Shown piece by piece: positions 52,696-62,900 of a stretch of 64,000 nt of DNA (positions are counted from its first letter, which is position 1; every line of letters begins with the position of its first letter). The DNA lies in NCBI RefSeq assembly GCF_964033635.1, contig NZ_OZ035533.1, forward strand, positions 4,278,001-4,342,000, given 5' to 3'. Origin of the DNA: Chitinophaga sp. MM2321 (GTDB taxonomy: Bacteria; Bacteroidota; Bacteroidia; Chitinophagales; Chitinophagaceae). The notes under the pieces are model-generated. The model had not been told where the DNA came from. It made no database searches and was given only the letters and a program-made list of their open reading frames with translations. Both the position numbers and the translations under genes were made by a program.

Positions 52696-55600
52696 TTAAA
52701 AATTAATATTCAGGCCAACAGAATACACTTTGCTCAACGGGTAAATTTTTCCCGGAGCAGAGCCGCCCACCAACGTTTCCGGATCAAACATCTCTGCCAG
52801 GTTTGTAACAGTGAGCAGGTTCTCCCCTGTGATAAATACGTTGAGCTTTTTCAGCTTTATCCTTTCACACAGATTTACCGGCAACGCATAATTGAGCGTA
52901 AGATTTTTTAAGCGGAGATAAGCGGCATTTTGCAGGTACCTGTCTGACACCTGCTGTGTTTTGTTGACGTATGAATTGATGGAACCTACCGGTGACGCAT
53001 ATGGGTTGGGATAATAGGCGTTTGGATTTTCAGGTGTCCAGTAATCCAGGTGCTGCTTAAACACAGTTACCTGCGCCAGTGATCCGGAGCCCCAGAAGTA
53101 AGCATCTGTTGTTTGCGGTGCAAAATCCATCTTACCTATTCCCTGCCAGATCATCGACAGGGTAAGCCTTTTCCAGGAAAGGGAACCATTTACGGAATAG
53201 GAATAACGCGGTGTACTGTTACCAATGATCGTCATATCACCCATATCTCCTTCCTTGTTGGCGCCGCGGTTTATTTTGCCGTCATTGTTCAGGTCAATAT
53301 ATTTTACATCTCCCGGCAGCCAGTCTCTCGCAGATAAAAAAGAACGGTCGAGCTGATTATACTCCGCTGCTTCATGTTCATCCTGTATTAATCCTGATGC
53401 CCGGTATCCCCAGATCTCTCCGGCTGCTTTACCTTCATACCAGGAATTGGCAGGATCTGATTTGGTAGGATTCTGGTACTTTGTTACGACTGATTTATAA
53501 TCTGCCACGAGTGCACCTGCTGTATAGGTAATATCATTACTGATACGGCCTTTCCAGCTGAGCGATAATTCCCATCCACGGGTACGCAGATCCGCGTTAT
53601 TACTTAAAGGAGGCGTAGCACCGTACATATCGGCAACATCCAGTGTGGGGCCCAACATATCGCGGGTGTTACGCTGGTATACATCGAAGCTACCGGAAAG
53701 GCGGCCTTGTAATGCCATGAAATCCAGCCCTACGTTGGTGTTCTCAATTTTCTCCCAGGTAATGAACGGATTAAAGGAACCCGGCAGTTGAATATAGGAT
53801 TCACGACCGGTGTTGTAGTACCAGTTGCCACCGCTACCGATGCCCGGCACCACCACATTCATATTTTCTGAAAAGGAATAAAGTCCCGCACCGGCCTGAT
53901 TACCGAGGAAACCATAAGACCCGCGGATCTTCAGCAGATCCAGCCAGGGAGCGATATCCTGTATAAAATTCTCTTTGCTGATATTATAACCGGCAGAAAA
54001 GGAAGGAAAAAATCCCCACCTGCTGTCTGTAGCAAAACGGGAAGAGCCATCATATCGGCCATTTACTTCTGCCAGGAATTTTTCTTTATAGTTGTAGGCC
54101 AGTCTGCCGAAGAAGCCCTGCGTAGCCCAATGGGTACGGCTTTCCGTTACCAGCTTGGTACCGGTAGCCAGGTTGATACCGGGACGTTCGTTGCTGATCA
54201 GATCCTGTGCACTGGCAGATAAACTTTTATATTGATTGGACTCCTGCTGAAAACCAGCTGTCAGTTCAAAGTTATGTGTATCATGTAGCGAGTAAGCATA
54301 GGTACTGTAGATATTGGGAGAAATATAGAGCGTATTCATCATATCGCGCGAATAGCTGCCTTTGGGCGGAATATTGTACTCGGCCCTGTTCACCATAATA
54401 GGCGTGCCATCGATCCCGTAAATAGTACCCGGCAGTTTCAGCGCAGAAGCTTCAGTATTCAGCTGACTGAGGTTTACGTCCACAAATATTTTCCAGTTCT
54501 TTAATGGTGTGATCTCCACACCTGTCAGCAATGCCAGCTTCGTGTTATCCGTTTGTGATTTGGAGCCGGATTGCAGGTAAGGAATCATGGATTGTTCTGT
54601 CCAGTTACCATTCAGGTCATACGCCGATACGTTGGGCCGCATACGCGCCAGGTTATGAAAGATCATGTCTTCAAATCCTGCGAAAGGTGTTTCAAAACTG
54701 GACTTCGTATATTTTGTATTCGCCTTGATCTTTATCCAGCTTGCCAACTGGGAAGTTACGCTGGCGTTGAAATTGTAACGTTTAAAATCAATATCGGCAA
54801 AGCGCAGGGTGCCGCCTTCGCCGTAGTAACCACCGGATACATAAAACTGTGTAGCCTGGTTACCACCACTTAAACTGATATTATGATTTTGCCGGAAAGC
54901 ATAGGGTTTGTAGTGCAGCTTAAACCAGTTGGTGTTGGCCACACCATTTGAACTGTTTTCCCAGTCAGCATAATTGTTGCTGTTTACTTCCGGGAATACA
55001 GACATGTTGCTGGGGTCTTTTATATACTGTTCCAGCAAAGCCAGCTTGGCATCTGTGTATTGTTTGGTGCCCAATGCATTGAAGGTAGCGGCATTGAAAT
55101 ATTTTGCAAACTCCAGTGAATTCACCATGTCCGGTAATTTAATGGGAGAAGTGAGTCCTGCGTTTGAGGAATAGTTGATCAGGGTTTTGCCGGATGTTCC
55201 TCTTTTTGTGGTAACGAGTATTACGCCGTAAGCAGCCCTGGAACCATATATCGCGGAAGCCGCCGCATCTTTCAGTACCGAAATCGATTCTATATCATTC
55301 GGGTTTACATCGGAGAGTGGCATCTCCAATCCATCTACCAGTACATAAGGTTTATCTGTTCCGCTCAGGTTGCCCATACCTCTCACATTCAGGCCAAAGC
55401 TCTGACCGGGTTTGGTGTTGCCGCTTACATTCACGTTTAGTCCGGGTACCATTCCCTGCAGGCTTTGCGTGGCATCTACCACCGGCCTGGTTTCGAGATC
55501 AGCACCTCTTACCACGGAAACGGCGCCTGTCAGGTTTACTTTCTTTTGTGTGCCGTAACCTACCACCACTACCTGGTTGAGCGAAGAGGTCTGCTCCTTC

Positions 55601-56208
55601 AGCGATACATTTACCGTACTGTTATTTTGTACCGCTACTTCCTGTGTGATGTAACCGATGTAGCTGAAAACAAGCACGCTGTTGTCGCCGGGTACCGTCA
55701 AAGAAAACTTCCCCGTTGCATCCGTTACCACGCCAATGCTGGTGCCTTTCAGTTTGATGCTGACACCTAACAGCGGTTGTCCCTTTTCATCTGTTACTGA
55801 TCCGGTTACTTTCCGGTTCTGTAGCGGACTTTCCGGAGTAACAGCTGTCTTTCTTTTTATCACCACTGTTTTGTTGTGAATGACATAAGTAAGATCCTGG
55901 TTTGATAAACATTTTTCGAGGACGCTGGAAAGGTCGGTATTCTTTACCTGGATGTTTACTTTCCCGGTATTGTGCAGCGCCTGGGAGCTGTACAGGAAAT
56001 CGTAGCCGCTCTGTGCTTTGAGTTGCCCGAATACTTCCTCCAGGGTAGCATCGCGGGCAGACAGGCTTACTTTCTGGGCATAGGATGCAGCATTTACCTG
56101 CACCATGAACACTAACAGGAAAATAAATGAAAACTTCATTTTCAGTAATGGCTTCGTATAGGCGTAGCCGTACTTCCTGCGTGTGAATAACACGGACTTC
56201 TTGAGCAT
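52696..56208 (-). CDS. SusC/RagA-type TonB-dependent transporter with STN domain (PUL-D)
   Basis: 1170 aa. Signal core MKFSFIFLLVFMVQVNAASYAQ begins at residue 24. The STN domain (about 46-115: LSARDATLEEVFGQLKAQSG, TDLSSVLEKCL) is followed by a carboxypeptidase-regulatory-like domain (RKVTGSVTDEKGQPLLGVSI), plug (VVVGYGTQKKVNLTGAV; YGSRAAYGVILVTTKRG) and barrel ending VGLNINF. Only 34 bp separate it from fecR, with no room for the antisense terminator seen in PUL-B and PUL-C. Confidence 0.95.
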   Translation of the reverse strand: MLKKSVLFTRRKYGYAYTKPLLKMKFSFIFLLVFMVQVNAASYAQKVSLSARDATLEEVFGQLKAQSGYDFLYSSQALHNTGKVNIQVKNTDLSSVLEKCLSNQDLTYVIHNKTVVIKRKTAVTPESPLQNRKVTGSVTDEKGQPLLGVSIKLKGTSIGVVTDATGKFSLTVPGDNSVLVFSYIGYITQEVAVQNNSTVNVSLKEQTSSLNQVVVVGYGTQKKVNLTGAVSVVRGADLETRPVVDATQSLQGMVPGLNVNVSGNTKPGQSFGLNVRGMGNLSGTDKPYVLVDGLEMPLSDVNPNDIESISVLKDAAASAIYGSRAAYGVILVTTKRGTSGKTLINYSSNAGLTSPIKLPDMVNSLEFAKYFNAATFNALGTKQYTDAKLALLEQYIKDPSNMSVFPEVNSNNYADWENSSNGVANTNWFKLHYKPYAFRQNHNISLSGGNQATQFYVSGGYYGEGGTLRFADIDFKRYNFNASVTSQLASWIKIKANTKYTKSSFETPFAGFEDMIFHNLARMRPNVSAYDLNGNWTEQSMIPYLQSGSKSQTDNTKLALLTGVEITPLKNWKIFVDVNLSQLNTEASALKLPGTIYGIDGTPIMVNRAEYNIPPKGSYSRDMMNTLYISPNIYSTYAYSLHDTHNFELTAGFQQESNQYKSLSASAQDLISNERPGINLATGTKLVTESRTHWATQGFFGRLAYNYKEKFLAEVNGRYDGSSRFATDSRWGFFPSFSAGYNISKENFIQDIAPWLDLLKIRGSYGFLGNQAGAGLYSFSENMNVVVPGIGSGGNWYYNTGRESYIQLPGSFNPFITWEKIENTNVGLDFMALQGRLSGSFDVYQRNTRDMLGPTLDVADMYGATPPLSNNADLRTRGWELSLSWKGRISNDITYTAGALVADYKSVVTKYQNPTKSDPANSWYEGKAAGEIWGYRASGLIQDEHEAAEYNQLDRSFLSARDWLPGDVKYIDLNNDGKINRGANKEGDMGDMTIIGNSTPRYSYSVNGSLSWKRLTLSMIWQGIGKMDFAPQTTDAYFWGSGSLAQVTVFKQHLDYWTPENPNAYYPNPYASPVGSINSYVNKTQQVSDRYLQNAAYLRLKNLTLNYALPVNLCERIKLKKLNVFITGENLLTVTNLAEMFDPETLVGGSAPGKIYPLSKVYSVGLNINF

Positions 56209-56242
56209 TTTGGTTGTTTGGTTATAGGTTTTATAATTCTCT

Positions 56243-57385
56243 TTATGGCAAAACGATCACTTTATTTCCTTCAATATTGAAATGTACATCTCCTGTCAGT
56301 TCCAGTGTTTCCAGCAGTTCGGTGAGACTACTGAAACGGGCTACTGACCCTCCGAAATTTTTATGGCTGATATCTGTTTTGTATACTACTTCCACATCGT
56401 AATACCGCACTATTTTCTTCATGATGCTTTCCAGGTTTTCATCATTAAAAACAAAGTATCCGTTTTTCCAGGCTACCGCTTCCACAGTATTGGCCTGCTG
56501 TACCTGGATATCTGTACGCTGGTAGCTGGCGATGGCCGCCTGTCCGGGTGCGAGCAGCACTTCCTTTTTCTCCCTGCAGACTTTCACGCTGCCCTGCATC
56601 AGGGTTGTTTTCACAAAAGGTTCATCTGTATATGCCATCACATTAAAATGTGTGCCCAGTACTTTTACGGCTACCCCGTTGGCGGTTACCATAAATGGTT
56701 GTTGTGCATTGGCGGCTATTTCAAAATAGGCTTCGCCGGTAAGTGTCACGTTTCTTTCAGCGCCCTGGAAAGAAGTGGGGAATTTAATCTGCGAGGCGGC
56801 ATTGAGCCATACGATGGAGCCATCCGGCAGTGTGAGCCTGAACTGCGCGCCCCGCGGCGTTGTGAGTGTATTAAATGCCGTTGCTGTTGCGCTGCCTTTC
56901 GCTTCATACCGCAGTTGCCCTTTTTGCTGGTATACGCTGACATTCCCCTGCCGGATCACCTGATTGCCAGTGCTGTCCAGTTGTACCACCGAACCATTTC
57001 CCAGCGTCAGTGTGGCTTTGTTATAACCCGGTACCGGTCCCTTGTATTCCTTTATGGTAGCCAATGGGTGGCGTGTTGTCTCCTGCGGGCGAAGTAAAAA
57101 ATAGCTACTTACAGCTACGATAGCGCCCAGCAATGCGGCGGCAGCAGTGTATTTCCACCAGTACCGGGTTTTCATTTTCACGACGGGTGTTTCATCCGCC
57201 AGCAGCGCAGCATTGATATTATGCAGCATTCTTTCCCGCAGAGCAGCTTCTTCCTGTGGCAGCAATGTAACGGGCACATCATGCTGCAACCTGTGGTAAC
57301 AGGCGTCCAGGAGACGGCGTTCTTCCGCTGTTGCAGTACCATCCAGGTAGCGGTTTACTAATTGTATAAAAAGGTCCTTTTCCAT
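56243..57385 (-). CDS. FecR-family anti-sigma factor (PUL-D)
   Basis: 380 aa from the ATG at 57385 (MEKDLFIQLVNRYLDG). Membrane span YTAAAALLGAIVAVSSYFLL. FecR domain TPRGAQFRLTLPDGSIVWLN, GEAYFEIAANAQQPF, VLGTHFNVMAYT. DUF4974: AWKNGYFVFNDENLESIMKKIVRYYDV. It controls the sigma factor at 57480-58043 in response to the SusC STN domain. Confidence 0.95.
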   Translation of the reverse strand: MEKDLFIQLVNRYLDGTATAEERRLLDACYHRLQHDVPVTLLPQEEAALRERMLHNINAALLADETPVVKMKTRYWWKYTAAAALLGAIVAVSSYFLLRPQETTRHPLATIKEYKGPVPGYNKATLTLGNGSVVQLDSTGNQVIRQGNVSVYQQKGQLRYEAKGSATATAFNTLTTPRGAQFRLTLPDGSIVWLNAASQIKFPTSFQGAERNVTLTGEAYFEIAANAQQPFMVTANGVAVKVLGTHFNVMAYTDEPFVKTTLMQGSVKVCREKKEVLLAPGQAAIASYQRTDIQVQQANTVEAVAWKNGYFVFNDENLESIMKKIVRYYDVEVVYKTDISHKNFGGSVARFSSLTELLETLELTGDVHFNIEGNKVIVLP

Positions 57386-57479
57386 TGTTACGTCTTTAAG
57401 TACCAAAAAGGGAGGTGTACCCTACGGCAGGAACAGATTTTTTTTTAAATCATGGATAGAACAAGGTGGGAGATAAATA

Positions 57480-58043
57480 TCAGCTGATCCTGGCCAGGAG
57501 GAGCAGTAACAGTGCCTTACCCAGGCCGGTGCGGAAATGTCTTAATGAAAAGGACATTTTTTTCTCAACGGTTTTAACAGAGATATGCAGCCTGGTGGCG
57601 ATTTCGAGGTAGGTAAGCCCCTCTTCCCGGCTCAACCGGAAGATCTCCCTGCAATCGTCGGGGAGGGTACCGGTAAGGCGGGCAAATATTGCCTGCATCT
57701 CTTTACCCAGCAGGGGGTCTTCTTTTATAATAACTGCCGTAACATGTTGTAACCGTTCATAGAACTGGCCATCCGCCTTATTATTACGGATGGCTTTCAG
57801 TACCTGGAACTTTACGGCTTTGGCAAGGTAGGCTTTCAGGTGTTCGATTTCCAGCTCATTACGCCGCCGCCACAGGGATATAAACACCTCCTGTACCAGG
57901 TCTTCCGCCAGCGGGCCCTGTTGCAGAATACTCATGGCGGTACTGTACAAAGGTTGCCAGTACCGGTTGTAAATTCCGGTAAATGCTTCTTCTTCGTTGT
58001 TTTTAAGTCGTTGTAGTAATATGATGTCAGTCAGCTCCTCCAT
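57480..58043 (-). CDS. ECF RNA polymerase sigma factor (PUL-D)
   Basis: 187 aa. Region 2: FTGIYNRYWQPLYSTAMSIL, AEDLVQEVFISLWRRRNEL. Region 4: LPDDCREIFRLSREEGLTYLEIATRLHISVKTVEKKMSFSLRHF. C-terminal hydrophobic tail ALLLLLLARI. Head-to-head with the sigma gene of PUL-E across 114 bp. Confidence 0.93.
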   Translation of the reverse strand: MEELTDIILLQRLKNNEEEAFTGIYNRYWQPLYSTAMSILQQGPLAEDLVQEVFISLWRRRNELEIEHLKAYLAKAVKFQVLKAIRNNKADGQFYERLQHVTAVIIKEDPLLGKEMQAIFARLTGTLPDDCREIFRLSREEGLTYLEIATRLHISVKTVEKKMSFSLRHFRTGLGKALLLLLLARIS

Positions 58044-58157
58044 CCCCGTAAATACGTGTTCACTATAAAGAAATAGTTGGTTGATCCGTCCAAATATAAA
58101 AATAATCCAGTGATATGATGGGCGGAAGTAATTGAAAAAGGCTATTTTCGTTTTGTC
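58044..58157. promoter_or_regulatory. Divergent region between two ECF sigma genes
   Basis: 114 bp. On the minus strand TATATTTG (58098-58091) fits the -7 consensus for the PUL-D sigma gene, without a TTG at -33. On the plus strand only TATTTTCG (58144-58151) approaches it, too close to the GTG start to be convincing. The shared space suggests coordinated or mutually exclusive control of PUL-D and PUL-E. Confidence 0.4.
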
Positions 58158-58709
58158 GTGGATTTAATAGCAGCTATAAAACAGGGGGACGAATTGTCGT
58201 TTGAGCAGGCGTATATTAGTTGCCGCGGAAAAGTGTATGGCTATTTTTTAAAGAAAACAAAGTCTGAGGAAGAAGCAAAAGACCTGTTGCAAACTACCTT
58301 CCTGAAATTATGGCAATACCGCCATTCCCTCTCCGAACATTACTCGCTCGACCAGCATTTATTCAATATTGCCCGCACTGTTTTTATTGATGCTATCCGA
58401 AAACAAAGCAGGTCGTTCCGCGCCACTGCTGTATCCGACGATACCAGCCAGGTAGAGGACCCCGCCGGTGATAATGCCGATGAACGGGATATCAACAGGC
58501 GTTTGCACAAACTCCTGGAAAAGATGCCGGCAGTTCAAAAGAAAGCATTTGTATTGAACCGCCTGCAAGGTTATTCCTATAAAGAAATAGCCACCCATCT
58601 CTCCATCTCTGTAAAAGCGGTTGATAACCATATTGCCAAAGCGGTAAGACAACTGAAAAAATATCTTCATTTGATCATCCTTCTCTTATGCAGTCATTTT
58701 TTCAAATAA
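58158..58709 (+). CDS. ECF RNA polymerase sigma factor (PUL-E)
   Basis: 183 aa with a GTG start (MDLIAAIKQGDELSFEQAYI). Region 2: KVYGYFLKKTKSEEEAKDLLQTTFLKLWQYR. Region 4: LEKMPAVQKKAFVLNRLQGYSYKEIATHLSISVKAVDNHI. No ATG alternative lies upstream, and the alignment with other ECF factors supports this start. It differs clearly from the three other FecI-like sigma factors here. FecR is encoded 121 bp downstream, across an AT-rich gap that may hold a second promoter. Confidence 0.92.
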   Translation: MDLIAAIKQGDELSFEQAYISCRGKVYGYFLKKTKSEEEAKDLLQTTFLKLWQYRHSLSEHYSLDQHLFNIARTVFIDAIRKQSRSFRATAVSDDTSQVEDPAGDNADERDINRRLHKLLEKMPAVQKKAFVLNRLQGYSYKEIATHLSISVKAVDNHIAKAVRQLKKYLHLIILLLCSHFFK

Positions 58710-58830
58710 AAAATAACACACAATCATCTCATTATAAATTAATTATACATTAAGTAGAAATAAATTTATTTAACGCGCAGGAGTTTTACCTTTTGCAGCG
58801 TATTACTTTATCAGAGGCCACTATTGAATA

Positions 58831-59862
58831 ATGCAGATTTCAAAAGAACTAATAGAGAATTTTTTAAGCAAAGATTGCACTGCGGAAGAAGCAGCGCAGG
58901 TAAGTGAATATCTGAAAGATAATCCTGCACTGCTCAACGAATACCTGGGCCAACAGGAATGGGATGAAACAGTGGTAGCTGATAAAACGGAGGAATTCTG
59001 GCAGGAAAGCTGGAACATCATTCAACAGCAAAAGAAAAAAAGTGCCGTCATCATCCGTTTGAAACAGGTAGCCGTAGCTGCTTCCCTGGTGGGCGTTTTA
59101 CTGACAGGCTATCTCTGGTTTACAGCAGATAAAGGTCAGGGAAACAAAGTGGCCATGGTGCAACCGAATTATAAAACGATCACCAATACCACCAACCAGG
59201 CGATGCGGATTATTTTGCCGGATAGCTCAGTGGTGGAGTTGTTGCCAACATCAATATTACGCTATGATGCGCCTTTTCAACAGGACAAAAGGAATATTTA
59301 TTTAGAAGGAGAAGCACGGTTTAAAGTAGCGGGGGATGTAGCCAAACCATTTACAGTATTCAGCAATGCCATCGCTACTACCGCACTGGGCACCGAATTC
59401 GGGGTAACCGCCTTTCCCGGCGACAACAACATAAAAGTACATTTGTACCAGGGAAAAGTAGTGGTGAAATCTGCCGACAGTATGCAGGTAAGATTAAACA
59501 AAGACTACTACCTCCTGCCAGGTGATGAATTCAGTTACAACCGGATCACCGGTATCGCCGCACTGATAACAGCAAAAGCAGCAAAACCAGTGGTGGCCGG
59601 CAAAAGCGTCACTGAAAATAATCAGGCCAGTGTATCCAACTGGTATATGTTCGACAACCAGGACCTGGCCCACGTATTTGACCAGTTAGCAGACATATAT
59701 AATGTGCCACTTTATTACAACCAGGCAGATGTGAAAGGAATGAATTTTATCGGCAGGATTGAAAAAGCGGATTCTCTTGTGAATATTTTAAAAGATATCG
59801 CATTACTGAACAATCTCTCCGTTACAAAAACGGGTAAGGGGTATACCATAAAAAAGAAATAA
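58831..59862 (+). CDS. FecR-family anti-sigma factor (PUL-E)
   Basis: 343 aa, the shortest of the four. N-terminal sigma-binding part (LIENFLSKDCTAEEAAQVSEYLKDNPALL), membrane span VAVAASLVGVLLTGYLWF, FecR domain (NQAMRIILPDSSVVELLPTSILRY, LEGEARFKVAGDVAKPF, ALGTEFGVTAFPGDN) and DUF4974 (SNWYMFDNQDLAHVFDQLADIYNVPLYY). The cognate SusC has no STN domain, so the signal input to this FecR is unclear. Confidence 0.93.
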   Translation: MQISKELIENFLSKDCTAEEAAQVSEYLKDNPALLNEYLGQQEWDETVVADKTEEFWQESWNIIQQQKKKSAVIIRLKQVAVAASLVGVLLTGYLWFTADKGQGNKVAMVQPNYKTITNTTNQAMRIILPDSSVVELLPTSILRYDAPFQQDKRNIYLEGEARFKVAGDVAKPFTVFSNAIATTALGTEFGVTAFPGDNNIKVHLYQGKVVVKSADSMQVRLNKDYYLLPGDEFSYNRITGIAALITAKAAKPVVAGKSVTENNQASVSNWYMFDNQDLAHVFDQLADIYNVPLYYNQADVKGMNFIGRIEKADSLVNILKDIALLNNLSVTKTGKGYTIKKK

Positions 59863-59955
59863 TCACTTAATACAGGATAGCAACAGGAGTTGAAATGCCA
59901 CTGCAGGGCATAACAGGAGTCCTTTGCCTATAATTTAAATCAAAAACAACTACAC

Positions 59956-62900
59956 GTGCGAAAAAGACTTTCTTTATCAACCAGGCTGCTACCGTTTTTA
60001 TGTTCGGTATTCGTATTAGTACATTCAATGGCCATGGCACAGGAGCGGACAGGCAGTGTGAGAGGCATTATCAGGGACGAAGCGGGGAAAACAATGCCCT
60101 ATGTAAGCGTTCTTGCCAAAAACAACACCACCAACCTTAGTTCCGGTGCACAAACAGATTCTAACGGGGTATTCATCTTCTCCCGGTTACCGGTAAATGG
60201 CAGTTATACCTTTACCATCAGTTATATCGGTTATGAAACCCAAACACTGGCGAATTATACTTTAAAAGCGGGAGAATCTACTTCTCTCCTGGTAAAACTG
60301 AAGACCAGTACCTCCGCTTTAAATGAAGTGATTGTGGTAGGTTATGGTACCCAGCGGAAAACAGATCTCACCGGTTCCATCGCTACCATTAATCAGAAAG
60401 ATCTTACACAGGGCGTTAACAACAACGCCATACAAGCCGTTAATGGTAAGGCCGCGGGCGTGTATGTGAGCCAGTCCAGCTCCGCACCCGGTGGTGGTGT
60501 GAATATCAGGATAAGAGGCGCCGGCTCTATCAACAGCGGCAACGATGTACTGGTGGTAGTTGATGGACTATCCAACGTAGACCCTTCGTCTATCAGTCCG
60601 GATGATATTGAATCCATACAGGTATTGAAAGATGCCAGTTCCGCCGCTATCTACGGCTCCAGGGCGGCCAACGGCGTGGTACTCATCACCACAAAGAAAG
60701 GGACCGCAGGAAAAGCCGCCATTACCTACAGCGGCTATATAGGCGTACAAAAGATTGCCAAAAAACTGGATATGCTGGATGCACCACAATACATGAACGT
60801 ATTGAATGAGTTGTCAGCAGCACAGAACCAACCGGCCGTCTTTACACAAAAACAAATTGACTCTATCGGCAACGGTACCGACTGGCAGGATGAAATTTTC
60901 AAAACAGCGATTGCGCAAAATCATCAGCTGTCCTTCTCCGGCGGATCGGCTACCAATAAATACTATGTAGGATTAAACTATTTTAATCAGCAGGGTATTT
61001 TGCTGAATACCGGTTATGAAAAATACAATGCCCGTATTAATTATGAGATCAGACCGTCAGACAAGTTTAACATGCTGCTGTCTGCCAACCTCACAAGATC
61101 CAATAACAGTAAGCCTTACGGCGAAACCTCCTTCAATGAAAATGCAGGTGCTATCAACACCGCATTGAATTTTGATCCTACTGTTACACCGGACAAAGAT
61201 GCAGATGGCAGGTATCGTTTTAACCCGCTTATCTCCATGGAAAATCCTTTAGCCGTGGTTAACGGGATCACACAAAAAAGAATCACCAATAATAATTACG
61301 GAACAGTTATCGCAAACTACACGCCCATAAAAGACCTGACCTTTACGGCTCGTCTGGGTGTGGACATTCTCAATTACCGGGATGATTATTATAACAGCCG
61401 CATCACCCAGCTGGGGCTTTCTGCCGGTGGAATAGGTACTATCACGAACCAGGAAAACACTCACTGGATCATGGAATACCTGGCTAAATATGATAAGAAG
61501 TTCAACGACCACAGCTTCTCTTTATTACTGGGTACCACTACGGAAAGATACGACTACAAAAGTTCTATGGCTGGCAGCCGTAACTTTTTATCAGACATCA
61601 CCAACACCAATTTGTTGCAGAGTGGCGATGGTATCAACGGCGACAATGTATCCAGTTCCCGCACTTCCAATAAATTGAATTCTTACCTGGGCCGGTTGAA
61701 TTACAACTACCAGGATAAATATTTATTAACCGCTTCCTTCAGATCAGATGGTACTTCCCGCTTCTCTGATAAACATAAATACGCCCTCTTTCCTTCCGCC
61801 GCAGTAGGATGGAATATTTATAAAGAAGCATTTATGCAAAGTGCCAAAGCTATTTCCAACCTGAAACTGCGCTTTGGTTACGGACAAATAGGCAACCAGG
61901 CTATCGACAACTTCGCCACTCAGCAAACATATATTGCCGGCGGGAAAGCCGTATTTGGTGATAACCTGTACCAGGGTGCTGAACCAGCCAGGTTCCCGAA
62001 CGAAGACCTGAGATGGGAAACAACAGAAGAATACAATCTCGGACTCGATTTCGGTTTCTTTAACGACCGGATCTACGGTGCCATAGAAGTCTACGTAAAA
62101 AATTCCAGGGATCAGCTATTCAGCAAACCCATTCCTGCCTTTACCGGCTTCTCTTCGCAGGTTGTGAATTTCGGAAGTGTGCAGAATACCGGAATGGATA
62201 TTCAGATCAACACAAAAAATATCGTGAAAAAGAATTTCACCTGGGAAAGCGGTATGTCAGCTTCCTTCCTCAAAAACAAGGTGACTGAATTACCTGGTTT
62301 TATTCCGCAGGTACTGACCGGCGCCTTTGCCTTTATCCCCAACTTCGCCCTTGTACAAACAGGTCTGCCGATCTACTCCTACTATGGATATGAAGTAACC
62401 GGCATCTTCCAGAACGACCAGGAAGCCGCTGCTTCCGGACAGGCAGGTGCAAAAGCAGGTGATCCTATCTTTAAAGACCAGGACGGCAACAAGGTGATCA
62501 ATCCAAACGACCGGAAAGTACTGGGTAGCCCTTTACCAAAATTCACCTGGGGTTTTACCAACAACTTTAATTACAAACGTTTCACACTAAATGTACTGTT
62601 ACTGGGTGTACAAGGTATTTCTACCCTGGATGCCAACGTAATAGAATCTATTTATCCCATCAACTTCCAGCGTAACCACATGGCAAAATATTACCTGGAC
62701 AGATGGACACCTGAAAACACAACAGCAAAATATCCTTCCGGCATCAACGCTTCCAGGTATGGCGGGCAATACTCCGTAAACTCCTATACCGTGCAGGATG
62801 TTTCCTTCCTGCGCCTTAAAACGGTGACGCTTGGCTACGATATACCCGTGAAGAATAATACTATAAAAGGATTGTATGCTTACCTCGCTGCGGACAACCT

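Noticed and set aside
56363..57097. Plus-strand open frame of 244 codons
   Set aside because: Antisense to the well-supported FecR gene of PUL-D.
59880..59930. Possible antisense terminator between fecR and susC of PUL-E
   Set aside because: Only a 5-bp stem (ATGCC/GGCAT) without a T-tract on the antisense strand.
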